A stretch of DNA of 64,000 nt. It comes from Bacillus sp. F19. GTDB taxonomy: Bacteria; Bacillota; Bacilli; Bacillales; Bacillaceae. The notes beneath the pieces are model-generated. The model did not search any database. It saw only the letters and a list, made by a program, of their open reading frames with translations, and was not told the origin of the DNA. Shown here in pieces: positions 34,461 to 43,131 of this stretch. The stretch is taken from assembly GCA_023823795.1 (NCBI GenBank), contig CP085710.1, positions 1,328,001 to 1,392,000 on the forward strand, written 5' to 3'. Positions within the stretch are counted from its first letter, which is position 1. Each line of letters starts with the position of its first letter. A program made the position numbers and the translations under genes.

Positions 34461-34489
34461 ATATATTTGTAGAATTTTCAAAATTATTA

Positions 34490-34518
34490 TTGACAGAAAG
34501 CATATTTTTCCTTTTAAT
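34490..34518 (+). promoter_or_regulatory. Sigma-A promoter of the pullulanase gene
   Basis: A perfect TTGACA (34490-34495) and TTTAAT (34513-34518) are 17 bp apart. The leader to the start codon is about 110 bp. Confidence 0.7.
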
Positions 34519-34523
34519 TATAA

Positions 34524-34551
34524 ATGTAAACGCTTTATGAAACCGTTTGCA
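34524..34551 (+). promoter_or_regulatory. Two overlapping cre (CcpA) sites
   Basis: ATGAAACCGTTTGCA (34537-34551) matches the cre consensus WTGNAANCGNWNNCW at every position. ATGTAAACGCTTTAT (34524-34538), overlapping it by 2 bp, matches except for one base. Both lie just downstream of the -10 box, the position where CcpA represses by blocking transcription, so glucose repression of pullulanase is expected. Confidence 0.75.
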
Positions 34552-34636
34552 CATCCGCGCAAGAACGATCCGCGTATAAACTCTCTTACCAGTTTCAAAG
34601 TTTCATTGAGTACAAGCTTAAAATGGAGGTTGAAAG

Positions 34637-37438
34637 ATGTCAAGATTATTGAAAAGTGCCCTTGTTTTTATTTTATTTATTTCAATGGTAATTCCAACAT
34701 TACAGCTGCCAAAAGCAAACGCAGCTGAAAAGGACCTTGATCTTCCTGAAAACACGGTCAGAATTCACTATGTCAAGGACGATAAAAACTACAAAGACCT
34801 TGGTTTGTGGCTATGGGAGGATGTAGCGGAAGCGCCAAAAGAGTGGCCGAAAGATGCTGTGCCGTTTACTGATGAGCAAACCGACGAGCATGGCCGCTAC
34901 ATCGATGTGAAAGTAAAAGAAGGCGCGAAGAAACTAGGTTTCCTTGTTGTCAATCGCGCATCTGGCGAGAAAACTGGCGGGGATAAAGTTTTCACGATGC
35001 TTGAGGACTACAATCACCTCTGGATTAAAAATGCAGATGACACGGTTTATACATCATCTGAATGGGAAAATCCGATTGGCATAGTCAGTGCAGAAATTGT
35101 TTCAAAACAAAAGCTTCTGATTGGCCTGACAAGAACAGAAGGTTTAAAGGAAGAGGAGCTGCTTTCTTCTATTAAGATACAAGATGAAAAAGGCGCGGAT
35201 ATTCAAGTTGAAAGTGTGAAAATTATATCCGGTTCAACTGTGGAAGTAAGTACTTCTGCTGAACTGACGAATGATTCTTACACCGTTATATACGCCGGTA
35301 AATCCGTTACGGCAACTAAAGGCTGGAGAATGATTGATGAGCTTTATTCGTATGGTGGCGATGATCTTGGAGCTGTCTATCAATCCGGCAAAGCAGTGCT
35401 GAAACTATGGGCACCTAAAGCAAGCAAGGTTACAGCCGTTTTTTATGATAAAAAGGATGCAGCAAAAGAGATTGGCAGGCTCAATTTAGCCATGGGAGAA
35501 AAAGGAGTCTGGTCAGTTGAAGCAAAGCCAAAGAATCTTGGAATCTCTGATTTAAAAGGATACTACTATCAATACGAAGTAACAAATGGCGGGGAAACAA
35601 AGAAAGTTCTCGACCCTTATGCAAAATCAATGGCTCCATTCACTGTAAATACAAAAGGTGAAGCAGGACCAGATGGTGATATGGTTGGGAAAGCAGCCAT
35701 TGTTGACCTTGCAGGAACAGATCCGGCAGGACTTGATTTTGCGAAGATTGACGGCTATGAAAAAAGAGAGGATGCTGTTATCTGGGAAGTGCACGTCAGA
35801 GATTTTACATCTGATCCTTCAATTGAAGGGGATTTAACAACTGACTGGGGTACGTATGATGCGTTTAAAGATAAGCTTGAATATATCAAATCTCTTGGTG
35901 TGACTCACGTCCAGCTGCTGCCGGTAATGGCTTGGTATTACGGCGATGAAACGAATATGAGAGAACGCGAGCTCGAGTATTCTGCGGCAAACAATGAATA
36001 TAACTGGGGCTATGATCCTCACAGTTATTTTTCACCAGACGGAGCTTATTCAATGGATCCGAAAGATCCGGAGCTTAGAATCAAAGAATTAAAGGGTCTC
36101 ATTGACGCGGTGCATGATTCAGGAATGGGTGTTGTGCTTGATGTGGTGTATACCCATATGGCCAAAGCAAGCATGCTGAATGATATTGTCCCGAACTATT
36201 ATGCTTTCCAGGATGCTAATGGAAACTTTATCGGCGGTTTTGGAAACAACCTTGCAACCAATCACGCTATGGCTGAAAAACTGATGGTTGATTCGGTTAA
36301 ATACTGGTTTAAAGAATACAAAATTGACGGCATGCGTTTTGATATGATGGGTGATGCTACGTACGATTCCATTCAGAATGCCTACAATGCTGCTGCAGAA
36401 ATTAATGAAAATGCCTTATTCATCGGTGAAGGCTGGAGAACGTTCGGCGGCCATCTATCAGATCCATCACTTGCAGGAAAAGGTGCAGATCAAGATTGGA
36501 TGAACAAGACGGATAATGTTGGAGTGTTCTCAGATGAAATCCGCAATGAACTGAAGTCTGGTTTCGGTTCAGAAGGCGAACCTCGCTTCCTTACAGGCGG
36601 AGCAAGAAGCCTTGATCTTATTATGAAAAATATTAAAGGGCAGCCTACTAATACAGCTGCAGATGATTCTGGTGATATGGTTCAGTATATTGAAGCGCAT
36701 GACAACCTGCCATTGTATGATGTCATCGCTCAATCGATTAAAAAAGATCCAGCCATTCCTGCAAACAATGAAGAAATTCATGACAGAATCCGTTTAGGAA
36801 ACTCCATGATTCTCACTTCTCAGGGCACAGCATTCCTGCACGCAGGCCAGGAGTACGGAAGAACAAAACAGTGGCTTGGAGAAGGACTGCCTGAACAGAA
36901 ATTCCACGCACTTCAAGATGAATCTGGAAAAGTGTTTGGCTATTTTATTCACGATTCATACGATTCATCAGATGCCATCAACAAATTCGACTGGAAAAAG
37001 GCGACAGATGATAGCATGTATCCAATAAATAACACGACTCGCGAATATACGGCAGGTCTAATTGAACTGAGAAAATCAACAGATGCTTTCCGATTAGGAA
37101 GCAAGGAGTTAGTTGATTCCAATGTTACGATGATTGATGCTCCTGAAATGAATGATTCAGATTTAGTCATCGGATATAAAAACGTATCGTCAAATGGAAA
37201 AGAAGCTTACTCTGTATTCGTAAATGCAGATACGAAAGCAAGAACGCTTACTCTTTCCGAGGATTTAAGAAAAGGTGTAATTGTAGTCGATAATGACGAA
37301 GCAGGCGCTGGAAAAGTTAAAAAAGCATCCGGATTTAAGCTGAAAAAAAATTCCATTACGATCGAACCTTTAACAACGGTTGTCGTAAAAGTAAGCGATA
37401 AAAAACAGGTTGGTCCTAAACATCCATCTTGCCGTTAA
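34637..37438 (+). CDS. pulA: Secreted type I pullulanase
   Basis: A 933-residue starch-debranching enzyme hydrolysing alpha-1,6 links in pullulan and amylopectin outside the cell. The signal peptide (SALVFILFISMVI, cleavage after ANA) covers residues 1-29. A CBM41 starch-binding domain follows (RIHYVKDD, LGLWLWEDV, about 40-140). After a small Ig-like segment come a CBM48 domain (about 235-345) and the GH13 barrel with the type I signature YNWGYDP near 455. The catalytic residues are Asp569 (GMRFDMMGD), Glu598 (FIGEGW) and Asp689 (EAHDN). GGAGG lies before the ATG. The C-terminal end (KKQVGPKHPSCR) looks truncated by frameshift; see the relic after the stop. Confidence 0.93.
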   Translation: MSRLLKSALVFILFISMVIPTLQLPKANAAEKDLDLPENTVRIHYVKDDKNYKDLGLWLWEDVAEAPKEWPKDAVPFTDEQTDEHGRYIDVKVKEGAKKLGFLVVNRASGEKTGGDKVFTMLEDYNHLWIKNADDTVYTSSEWENPIGIVSAEIVSKQKLLIGLTRTEGLKEEELLSSIKIQDEKGADIQVESVKIISGSTVEVSTSAELTNDSYTVIYAGKSVTATKGWRMIDELYSYGGDDLGAVYQSGKAVLKLWAPKASKVTAVFYDKKDAAKEIGRLNLAMGEKGVWSVEAKPKNLGISDLKGYYYQYEVTNGGETKKVLDPYAKSMAPFTVNTKGEAGPDGDMVGKAAIVDLAGTDPAGLDFAKIDGYEKREDAVIWEVHVRDFTSDPSIEGDLTTDWGTYDAFKDKLEYIKSLGVTHVQLLPVMAWYYGDETNMRERELEYSAANNEYNWGYDPHSYFSPDGAYSMDPKDPELRIKELKGLIDAVHDSGMGVVLDVVYTHMAKASMLNDIVPNYYAFQDANGNFIGGFGNNLATNHAMAEKLMVDSVKYWFKEYKIDGMRFDMMGDATYDSIQNAYNAAAEINENALFIGEGWRTFGGHLSDPSLAGKGADQDWMNKTDNVGVFSDEIRNELKSGFGSEGEPRFLTGGARSLDLIMKNIKGQPTNTAADDSGDMVQYIEAHDNLPLYDVIAQSIKKDPAIPANNEEIHDRIRLGNSMILTSQGTAFLHAGQEYGRTKQWLGEGLPEQKFHALQDESGKVFGYFIHDSYDSSDAINKFDWKKATDDSMYPINNTTREYTAGLIELRKSTDAFRLGSKELVDSNVTMIDAPEMNDSDLVIGYKNVSSNGKEAYSVFVNADTKARTLTLSEDLRKGVIVVDNDEAGAGKVKKASGFKLKKNSITIEPLTTVVVKVSDKKQVGPKHPSCR

Positions 37439-37527
37439 CAGCGTCGACCAATATACGATGCGGCGGTCGGCTTGGTGAGCTTGCTTTCCGGAGCTGGATT
37501 TTACACAAATTTATATAAGATAATAAA
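37429..37527 (+). other. Relic LPXTA wall-sorting signal after pulA
   Basis: Just across the pulA stop, one frame reads LPLTASTNI (37429-37455), and the pulA frame then continues YDAAVGLVSLLSGAGFYTN (37454 onward) and LYKIIK. Together they make a sortase motif, hydrophobic span and basic tail, the layout of a wall-anchored protein. One-base and two-base shifts break it. This is interpretation from the DNA; a sequencing error is possible. Confidence 0.5.
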
Positions 37528-37558
37528 GGACCAAATGGCCATGCCATTTGGCCTTTTT
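37525..37558. terminator. Bidirectional terminator after pulA
   Basis: AAAGGACCAAATGGC (37525-37539) pairs with GCCATTTGGCCTTT (from 37543) with one bulged A and a 3-nt loop. T runs follow on both strands, so it serves pulA and the convergent DUF4025 gene. Confidence 0.85.
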
Positions 37559-37561
37559 AAT

Positions 37562-37732
37562 TTATTCATCCCCTTTATCTTGCTGGTCAATTGTTCCCTC
37601 GTAATAATCATCACTGACTTGCTCATGAGTCTCGGCCAGTCCTTTTTCCAATTGTGTTTCACCTTCATAATTAGAAACATCAAATTGCTTTCCTGCAATT
37701 TCTGATGATTGTGTGTTTTTCTTTTTCACCAT
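37562..37732 (-). CDS. DUF4025 (YozQ-like) small protein
   Basis: A 56-residue hydrophilic protein read on the minus strand: MVKKKNTQSSEIAGKQFDVS, then NYEGETQLEKGLAETHEQVS and an acidic tail. The core FDVSNYEGETQLEKGLAETHEQVSD (given here in overlapping parts) is characteristic of the DUF4025/YozQ family, probably sporulation-associated in Bacillus. GAGGTG is 5 bp before ATG 37732 and 8 bp before the alternative GTG 37729. The terminator shared with pulA follows within 4 bp of the stop. Confidence 0.8.
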   Translation of the reverse strand: MVKKKNTQSSEIAGKQFDVSNYEGETQLEKGLAETHEQVSDDYYEGTIDQQDKGDE

Positions 37733-37886
37733 TCATGCACCTCATTCATGTGTATTTATATATAGAGTGCTCTTATGTCAGTAAAACATTCAAATCATTA
37801 AAATAGCCCGTTTGTACATACTTAAGAGAACGAGGAAAATACTAAGAAAGGTCTGATCTAATCCTAACAAGCAGGAGGTCAAAGAT

Positions 37887-39131
37887 TTGGGTGCATCCAT
37901 GGTCAGTGAGGAGAACAAACTAAGCAATTGGTGCATAGTAAGTATGGCTTCTATTCCACTCGTTATGACACTCGGCAATTCAATGCTTATACCTGTTTTG
38001 CCGATTTTTGAAAAAGAGGTTGGGATTACTCCTTTTCAGTCAAGTATGGTAATTACCAGTTATTCTATTGCGTCCATTATCCTTATCCCATTTGCAGGAT
38101 ACTTATCTGATCGAATTGGAAGAAAAGCTGTGATATTACCCAGTCTATTTATTGCTCTCATCGGCGGATTAGTGGCAGGATTTGCTTCTTGGAAGTTAAG
38201 TGATCCATATACGATGATCATTCTTGGGCGTATTCTTCAGGGGATAGGAGCAGCAGGTGCCTCTCCCATAATCCTGCCTTTAGTAGGAGATTTGTATAAA
38301 AACGATGATGAAAAGGCAAGTTCATGCCTGGGTGTAGTGGAAACATCCAATACATTTGGAAAAGTGCTCAGTCCAATTATCGGATCATTATTCGCTTCAA
38401 TACTATGGTTTGTTCCGTTTTTTTCCATTTCTTTTTTTAGCTTCATTTCCATTCTTCTTATTTTCTTTTTTGTGAAGGTTCCTAAAAGGAAAGAAAAACC
38501 AGCTGCTTTTAAAGAATTTCTTTCAAATACAAAAAAGACCTTTCATCAAGAGGGAAAATGGCTCTACCTTTTGTTCGCCCTTGGAGCATTTGTTATGCTT
38601 ATTTTATTTGCTGTATTATTCTTCTTATCAAACCATCTTGAGAAAGTATATTTACTAAAAGGAATAAAAAAAGGATTTTTATTAGCCATTCCACTTATGG
38701 TTTTATGCACTTCAGCATTTATAACAGGTAAATGTATAAAGGGTAATATGAAAATAATGAGAATTATCACTATTTTCAGCCTTTTAATTTTATCTTTAAG
38801 TGTTCCGTTTATAGGCTATGTGAAATATAATCTATTTTGGCTTTTTTTTGTTACCAGTATCATTGGTATGGCTATTGGGGCCATGCTTCCAACCTTAGAT
38901 GCAATTGTAACTGAAAATACCGAGAAGGAAGAACGGGGCACGATTACCTCATTTTACAGTTCTGCAAGGTTCATTGGTGTTGCCTTAGGGCCTCCAATTA
39001 TGACTGCGGTGATAAAAAATTACTTGAACCTGAGTTTTATAATAGCTGGTATTACAGGCATTCTCCTGTTGTGGCTAGTCATAAAAAATTTTAAAGCAAA
39101 GCCTGAAAAAAGGAAAATGATTTACTTTTGA
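37887..39131 (+). CDS. MFS multidrug-type transporter
   Basis: A 414-residue, twelve-helix major facilitator protein. Motif A after helix 2 is GYLSDRIGRKAV, and motif C of drug:proton antiporters is recognisable in the helix 5 region (VVETSNTFGKVLSPIIGSLF). The second half starts after the central loop KRKEKPAAFKEFL. The closest general type is the Bmr/Blt/TetA drug antiporters; the actual substrate is unknown. TTG 37887 with AGGAGG 8 bp upstream is the start; ATG 37899 is less well placed. It has its own terminator and no linked regulator. Confidence 0.85.
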   Translation: MGASMVSEENKLSNWCIVSMASIPLVMTLGNSMLIPVLPIFEKEVGITPFQSSMVITSYSIASIILIPFAGYLSDRIGRKAVILPSLFIALIGGLVAGFASWKLSDPYTMIILGRILQGIGAAGASPIILPLVGDLYKNDDEKASSCLGVVETSNTFGKVLSPIIGSLFASILWFVPFFSISFFSFISILLIFFFVKVPKRKEKPAAFKEFLSNTKKTFHQEGKWLYLLFALGAFVMLILFAVLFFLSNHLEKVYLLKGIKKGFLLAIPLMVLCTSAFITGKCIKGNMKIMRIITIFSLLILSLSVPFIGYVKYNLFWLFFVTSIIGMAIGAMLPTLDAIVTENTEKEERGTITSFYSSARFIGVALGPPIMTAVIKNYLNLSFIIAGITGILLLWLVIKNFKAKPEKRKMIYF

Positions 39132-39168
39132 CTTGCATCTGGTTAAATGCCGGATGCTATTTAATTTC

Positions 39169-39208
39169 AAGTACAGAAAGAACTCTAAAAAGAGTTCTTT
39201 CTGTACTT
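39169..39208. terminator. Bidirectional terminator, MFS and gvpU-like genes
   Basis: A perfect 17-bp stem, AAGTACAGAAAGAACTC (39169-39185) and its complement (39192-39208), with a 6-nt loop. It overlaps the stop codon of the convergent gvpU-like gene by two bases. Confidence 0.85.
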
Positions 39209-39623
39209 AAATCAGTGAATCAAATGAAAATGAGTCAATGGATGAAATTTTTCCTCTCCACCAGGACGCAGAAGCATTTATTGCCGGTTGATGATATTTT
39301 GCGTTTTTTAGGTGGATATAGGCTGCGGCAGCTTCCTCATTGTCTTTTTTATCCGCTTGTTCCTGCTTTTGTTTTAAGTATTCATCTCTTAAGTCACCAA
39401 ATCGTTTAGCAATAATCTTGGACATTGTATCGTCTTTTAAATGAAGGGATGATTCAGTGATCCCGTCATAATAAGCTCTAGAACCAATTAATATGCCTGT
39501 AACGATGGCTCCCTGAATGTTCAGGGTAATCGCTACTTCTATGCCATCATTTTCGGCAAGGGACAGGAACATAAGCAAGACTGCATCTTCTGTAGGAGTC
39601 TGTTCTTTTTTTGAATTCCCCAT
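39207..39623 (-). CDS. GvpU-like gas-vesicle accessory protein
   Basis: A 138-residue protein resembling GvpU of Bacillus megaterium, which modulates clustering of gas vesicles. Shared features are the repeated strand pattern VAITLNIQGAIVTGILIGSRAYYD, the late AAAAYIHLKNAKYH and SWWRGKISSIDSFSF. No gvpA or other gas-vesicle gene lies in the window, so here it probably has another role or is a remnant of a lost cluster. ATG 39623 has AAGGAG 8 bp upstream; the GTG at 39632 overlaps that site. It starts 12 bp after the stop of the amino-acid permease gene and is probably in its operon. Confidence 0.75.
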   Translation of the reverse strand: MGNSKKEQTPTEDAVLLMFLSLAENDGIEVAITLNIQGAIVTGILIGSRAYYDGITESSLHLKDDTMSKIIAKRFGDLRDEYLKQKQEQADKKDNEEAAAAYIHLKNAKYHQPAINASASWWRGKISSIDSFSFDSLI

Positions 39624-39635
39624 TTTAGCCACTCC

Positions 39636-41000
39636 TTAATAATATCTAATTTTTGTTTTTTCTTGTTTCCAATATTTTTTCATCTTTAAGCAAACTAAAG
39701 AGATAATAAGCACAAATAGCAGACTAATATAAAAACCTGGTCTGACGGCCTTGTCCATTAACGTTCCGCTTACAGCAGCTAAAATCAAAACAATTCCAAG
39801 ATATGAAGATAGTTTAGTGATCCATTTCGTTTTCAGCAGTTTTAAGGAAGACATAATAATGAAAAACCAATTGTACAGAAGAAGTATACCTGCTGCAGTG
39901 GTTATATACTCGTATATTTTTCCCGGCAGAATCAGAGCTGTTATGATGGATGCAACAAGACCTATTGATGCTAATGCAAGTGAAGGAACAGGAAGCTGTT
40001 TGAATCTCTTGATTTTCTTAGAAAAAAAGGCTGGAGCATCTCCATCTTTGGACAACGTAACAAGAAGGTTCGTTACACCGAAAAGGGAAGCAGTCATAGT
40101 AGAAAATCCAGCGATAATAATTGCTGCATTAAATACATGTGGAAAAAAAACAAGGTTATATCCAGTTAAAGCAGTTACAAAGGGGCTTTCTTTTTCATGA
40201 AAAGAATCGGAGGACACCAGCAATACTGCAAGTGCCAAAGAAATGACGTAAACGGCGGTCAGACAGAAGAGCATCACTTTTCCAGCCTTTGGCGCATCTT
40301 CCTTCTTTTTCAGCTGGATGGCCAAAAGACCAATTACTTCAATTCCTCCATAGGCATAAAAAGCATAAGTCAATGAAGCCCAAAATCCTTTCCATCCATC
40401 CTTGAAAAGATCAAATGCGCAAGCAAACAATTCCGGTTTTTGGGGTCCTTTTATGAATCCCATAAGTGCCAGAACTGCCAGTATTATAAACATGATAATC
40501 GCAGCAAACTTTAATATGGCAAGAAGGTTTTCTGTCTTATCGAACCCTTTGGTGCCTGTTATAACAACCAGGATGGAAAGAATCGCATAGCCAACGGCAA
40601 AAATCCATGAAGCTATATTTGGGAACCAAAATTGAGAGAGTATAGATAGGGCAATAAGCTGACTGCCCATAATTAAGATATTGGACGCCCAGTAATTCCA
40701 ACCGCAGCTGAATCCTGCCCATTTGCCGAATGCTTTCCCTGCATAATAACAGAAGGATCCTTCCTGAGGGTCTTTTGCTGTCATCTTTGCCAGAACATTA
40801 AAGACAATATATGTACCTATTGATGCCAGGAAAAAAGAAATGACAATGGAGGGCCCAGTAATCATAATTCCAATGCTGGATCCAAGGAAATAACCGGTTC
40901 CAATGGTGCAGCCGACTCCGATTAAAGATAACTGCCACCAGTTTAAATCTCCGCTGCTTGAGCTGCTTTTATTAGAACTGCCTGGAGTGCAGCCGCTCAT
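39636..41000 (-). CDS. APC-family amino acid permease
   Basis: A 454-residue, twelve-helix amino acid/proton symporter of the APC superfamily. The first helix carries the unwound substrate motif VGCTIGTGYFLGSS. Others are PSIVISFFLASIGTYIVF (helix 2) and WAGFSCGWNYWASNI (helix 3). The fold resembles GABA or aromatic amino acid permeases of Bacillus. An unusual Ser-rich N-terminal tail (CTPGSSNKSSSSSG) precedes helix 1. AGGAGGGG lies about 6 bp before the ATG. It heads a two-gene unit with the GvpU-like gene. Specificity cannot be predicted. Confidence 0.85.
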   Translation of the reverse strand: MSGCTPGSSNKSSSSSGDLNWWQLSLIGVGCTIGTGYFLGSSIGIMITGPSIVISFFLASIGTYIVFNVLAKMTAKDPQEGSFCYYAGKAFGKWAGFSCGWNYWASNILIMGSQLIALSILSQFWFPNIASWIFAVGYAILSILVVITGTKGFDKTENLLAILKFAAIIMFIILAVLALMGFIKGPQKPELFACAFDLFKDGWKGFWASLTYAFYAYGGIEVIGLLAIQLKKKEDAPKAGKVMLFCLTAVYVISLALAVLLVSSDSFHEKESPFVTALTGYNLVFFPHVFNAAIIIAGFSTMTASLFGVTNLLVTLSKDGDAPAFFSKKIKRFKQLPVPSLALASIGLVASIITALILPGKIYEYITTAAGILLLYNWFFIIMSSLKLLKTKWITKLSSYLGIVLILAAVSGTLMDKAVRPGFYISLLFVLIISLVCLKMKKYWKQEKTKIRYY

Positions 41001-41124
41001 GTAACCCCTCCTTCACAGTTTTATTGTTCGATATAAAGTCATTGAATATGTATTTTTATTTGGAAGGGATAAATGCATTTTATCCGTTAAGCTTAAGCGA
41101 GCTTTTAGTTCTTTTAACAAATTA

Positions 41125-41148
41125 AACAAGCCAGAATTCTGGCTTGTT
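41125..41148. repeat. Perfect 24-bp palindrome
   Basis: AACAAGCCAGAA and TTCTGGCTTGTT form 12-bp arms with no spacer. It lies 124 bp upstream of the amino-acid permease start in the intergenic region. A terminator hairpin without T tract or an operator are both possible. Confidence 0.6.
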
Positions 41149-41301
41149 AAGATGAATTGACTATTATTAGTCCTTCTAGTCAATTAGGGATAAGAGGGAG
41201 TATATAATAATGGGTTTTACCAGACTTTAATAGTGGCATACTTTAAATGGATAAGGCCTTCAATAAAAATATTTGTAAATAAAATTAAAGCAGGTGAGGA
41301 A

Positions 41302-41442
41302 TTGATTAAAACAAATTCAGCAAGATATTGTGAAAACTGCAAAAAAGAAACACTTCACACAATAACTGAGGACGCTTTAGAAATAAATTATCTATGCATT
41401 AATTGTAAGAGAGATGAAAATCTAATAAAAACCTTTTTTTGA
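41302..41442 (+). CDS. Small zinc-ribbon protein
   Basis: A 46-residue protein with two CxxC knuckles, CENCKKET and CINCKRDE, separated by a strand-rich 22-residue stretch, the layout of a single zinc ribbon. TTG 41302 follows AGGTGA closely. The frame extends to GTG 41233, giving 69 residues, but no ribosome site is seen there. No family recognised. It lies before a decayed gene and may itself be a remnant. Confidence 0.5.
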   Translation: MIKTNSARYCENCKKETLHTITEDALEINYLCINCKRDENLIKTFF

Positions 41443-41477
41443 ATTTATTGTTCTTCAAAATCATACAAAAAATTTCC

Positions 41478-41761
41478 ATCTGACTGGTGAACAGGAAGAT
41501 ACTGAACGATTTGAAATAGAAAAAGAAACCGGCCGAAATTATGTATATCGGTCAACATGATTTTATAGAATTTGATAGTGAAGATTTAAAGGTTGAAGAA
41601 ATAAGTATTGGGTATGGCAGCAGGATGAGAAGGTGAAATTGGAACTTGATAAAAATCGCAACTTCAATTTCCCAAAAGAAAAAGGTGAATATCTAATTGA
41701 AGTGGACCTTCTTACAGACAGTGGAAGTGCTGAATATGCTGGTAATATCGACATTAAGTAG
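41478..41761 (+). pseudogene. Frameshifted remnant of a small protein gene
   Basis: Three adjacent frames together read HLTGEQEDTERFEIEKETGR, then FIEFDSEDLKVEEIS and, after a break near 41608, QQDEKVKLELDKNRNFNFPK ending GNIDIK and TAG at 41759-41761. The pieces join into a plausible beta-rich domain with at least two frameshifts (about 41545 and 41608). The family is not recognised. The following 200 bp to LtrA hold only a short ATG frame (41791) of no clear meaning. Confidence 0.5.
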
Positions 41762-41965
41762 TGGATAACATACTTGCACGATCGTAGGGATGGAAGATTT
41801 TTTAGAGAGAGATTATGGTGAAGCTGAAGGAATGACAAAACAAGAGATACTATCGCTGCCGTTAATTTATTTCAGAAAACAGGTTTGGCATCCCTGTTCT
41901 TGCTGTGCTGCCGATATGTCAGAAGGCTGATTTTTATCAAATGACATAAAAAAACTTGAACTAAT

Positions 41966-43057
41966 TTAAGTGGTTGTTAATTTAGCATAGATGATAAAAA
42001 ACAGTGTTAATTCCCCTATTACTACAATATTAGGTACTACTACAATTAAATTAATAATAAAAAAGACTGCTAAAATACTTAAAAATAACCCTAAATGATA
42101 AATATTCAATCTGTGGTTCTCATGTCTATATTTGTGGAAAACAAAAGTAGTTGACAGGAAATAGAGCAATACAGAACCAAAAACGAAATATAGGATGAAT
42201 GAATACTGAACCTCATGTAAAAACAATAGTCTGATGGATGCTGCAATCATGCTCAAAGACATTAAAATAAACAAATGACCATAAATAATGATTTGGTCGG
42301 CTGTTTGTATCGACTTGTCTACTTTCTTCTCCACATTATCGAAATACTGCCACCACATCGATATAATTAGGATAAATGAAATGATCGAAAAGCCTATTGA
42401 ATTCCAATTTCCTTGTTTAGGTTGAATTACCGCAAGGGTGCTGACAAGAGCTTCACCAAAGAGAATAATTGAAAATAGACCAAATCGCTCTAATAAGTGC
42501 GCCGTATTTGTGGGCACCTTAACTAAATATTTACGTCCAAACATTGGGACCATGATATCAATAATGATACCCGTATATAACACAGCATATCGAATCCAAG
42601 AATCAAAAAGGACGGAGAATAATGATATAATGATTCCAATCCAAAAATACCTTCCTAAATATAGTGCTGCATCTTTTCGAAATCCCTCTTCTATACGCTG
42701 CACAACAAGATATTGGATCGCAGTCACTGCTCTTAAGCCAATATAACCAATTAAAAAAGAAAGATAATATGGATCAAAATCAACTGCTAAGCTTGATGTC
42801 ATAATTAGGACAAAAAACATTTGCAGTATCAAAAATAGCCGTTGATGAAATAAATCTTGTCCAAACCGGTTAATAAACATAGTTTGCCCTACCCAAGCCC
42901 ACCAGATAGGAATAAAAATTAACACAAACTTTAATAAATACTCTGTATGGATATATCCATCTTCAATATGAAGTAAAACATGGGTTGCAGCCGCAACAGC
43001 CGCAACAAATAACAAATCATAAAAAAGCTCTAACCATGTAACTTTCTTTTCTGCCAT
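41966..43057 (-). CDS. LtrA family membrane protein
   Basis: A 363-residue protein with about ten hydrophobic helices, resembling the low-temperature-requirement protein A family (LtrA). The opening VTWLELFYDLLFVAAVAAATH and the central LERFGLFSIILFGEALVST are the conserved motifs of this family. The name comes from a Listeria cold-growth phenotype; the molecular function is unknown. Length is normal. The ribosome site (AGGA about 9 bp upstream) is adequate. It is divergent from the FMN reductase gene with only 74 bp between their starts, so their promoters are close together. Confidence 0.88.
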   Translation of the reverse strand: MAEKKVTWLELFYDLLFVAAVAAATHVLLHIEDGYIHTEYLLKFVLIFIPIWWAWVGQTMFINRFGQDLFHQRLFLILQMFFVLIMTSSLAVDFDPYYLSFLIGYIGLRAVTAIQYLVVQRIEEGFRKDAALYLGRYFWIGIIISLFSVLFDSWIRYAVLYTGIIIDIMVPMFGRKYLVKVPTNTAHLLERFGLFSIILFGEALVSTLAVIQPKQGNWNSIGFSIISFILIISMWWQYFDNVEKKVDKSIQTADQIIIYGHLFILMSLSMIAASIRLLFLHEVQYSFILYFVFGSVLLYFLSTTFVFHKYRHENHRLNIYHLGLFLSILAVFFIINLIVVVPNIVVIGELTLFFIIYAKLTTT

Positions 43058-43131
43058 TTCTGCACTCCTTCCTATCCTCTAATTGATTATAGTATGATAG
43101 AAATGATTAGAAATTGAAAGGGGAAATCGAT

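Noticed and set aside
39128-39409. Plus-strand frame of 93 codons after the MFS gene
   Set aside because: It runs through the strong terminator and antisense to the gvpU-like gene, with no ribosome site.
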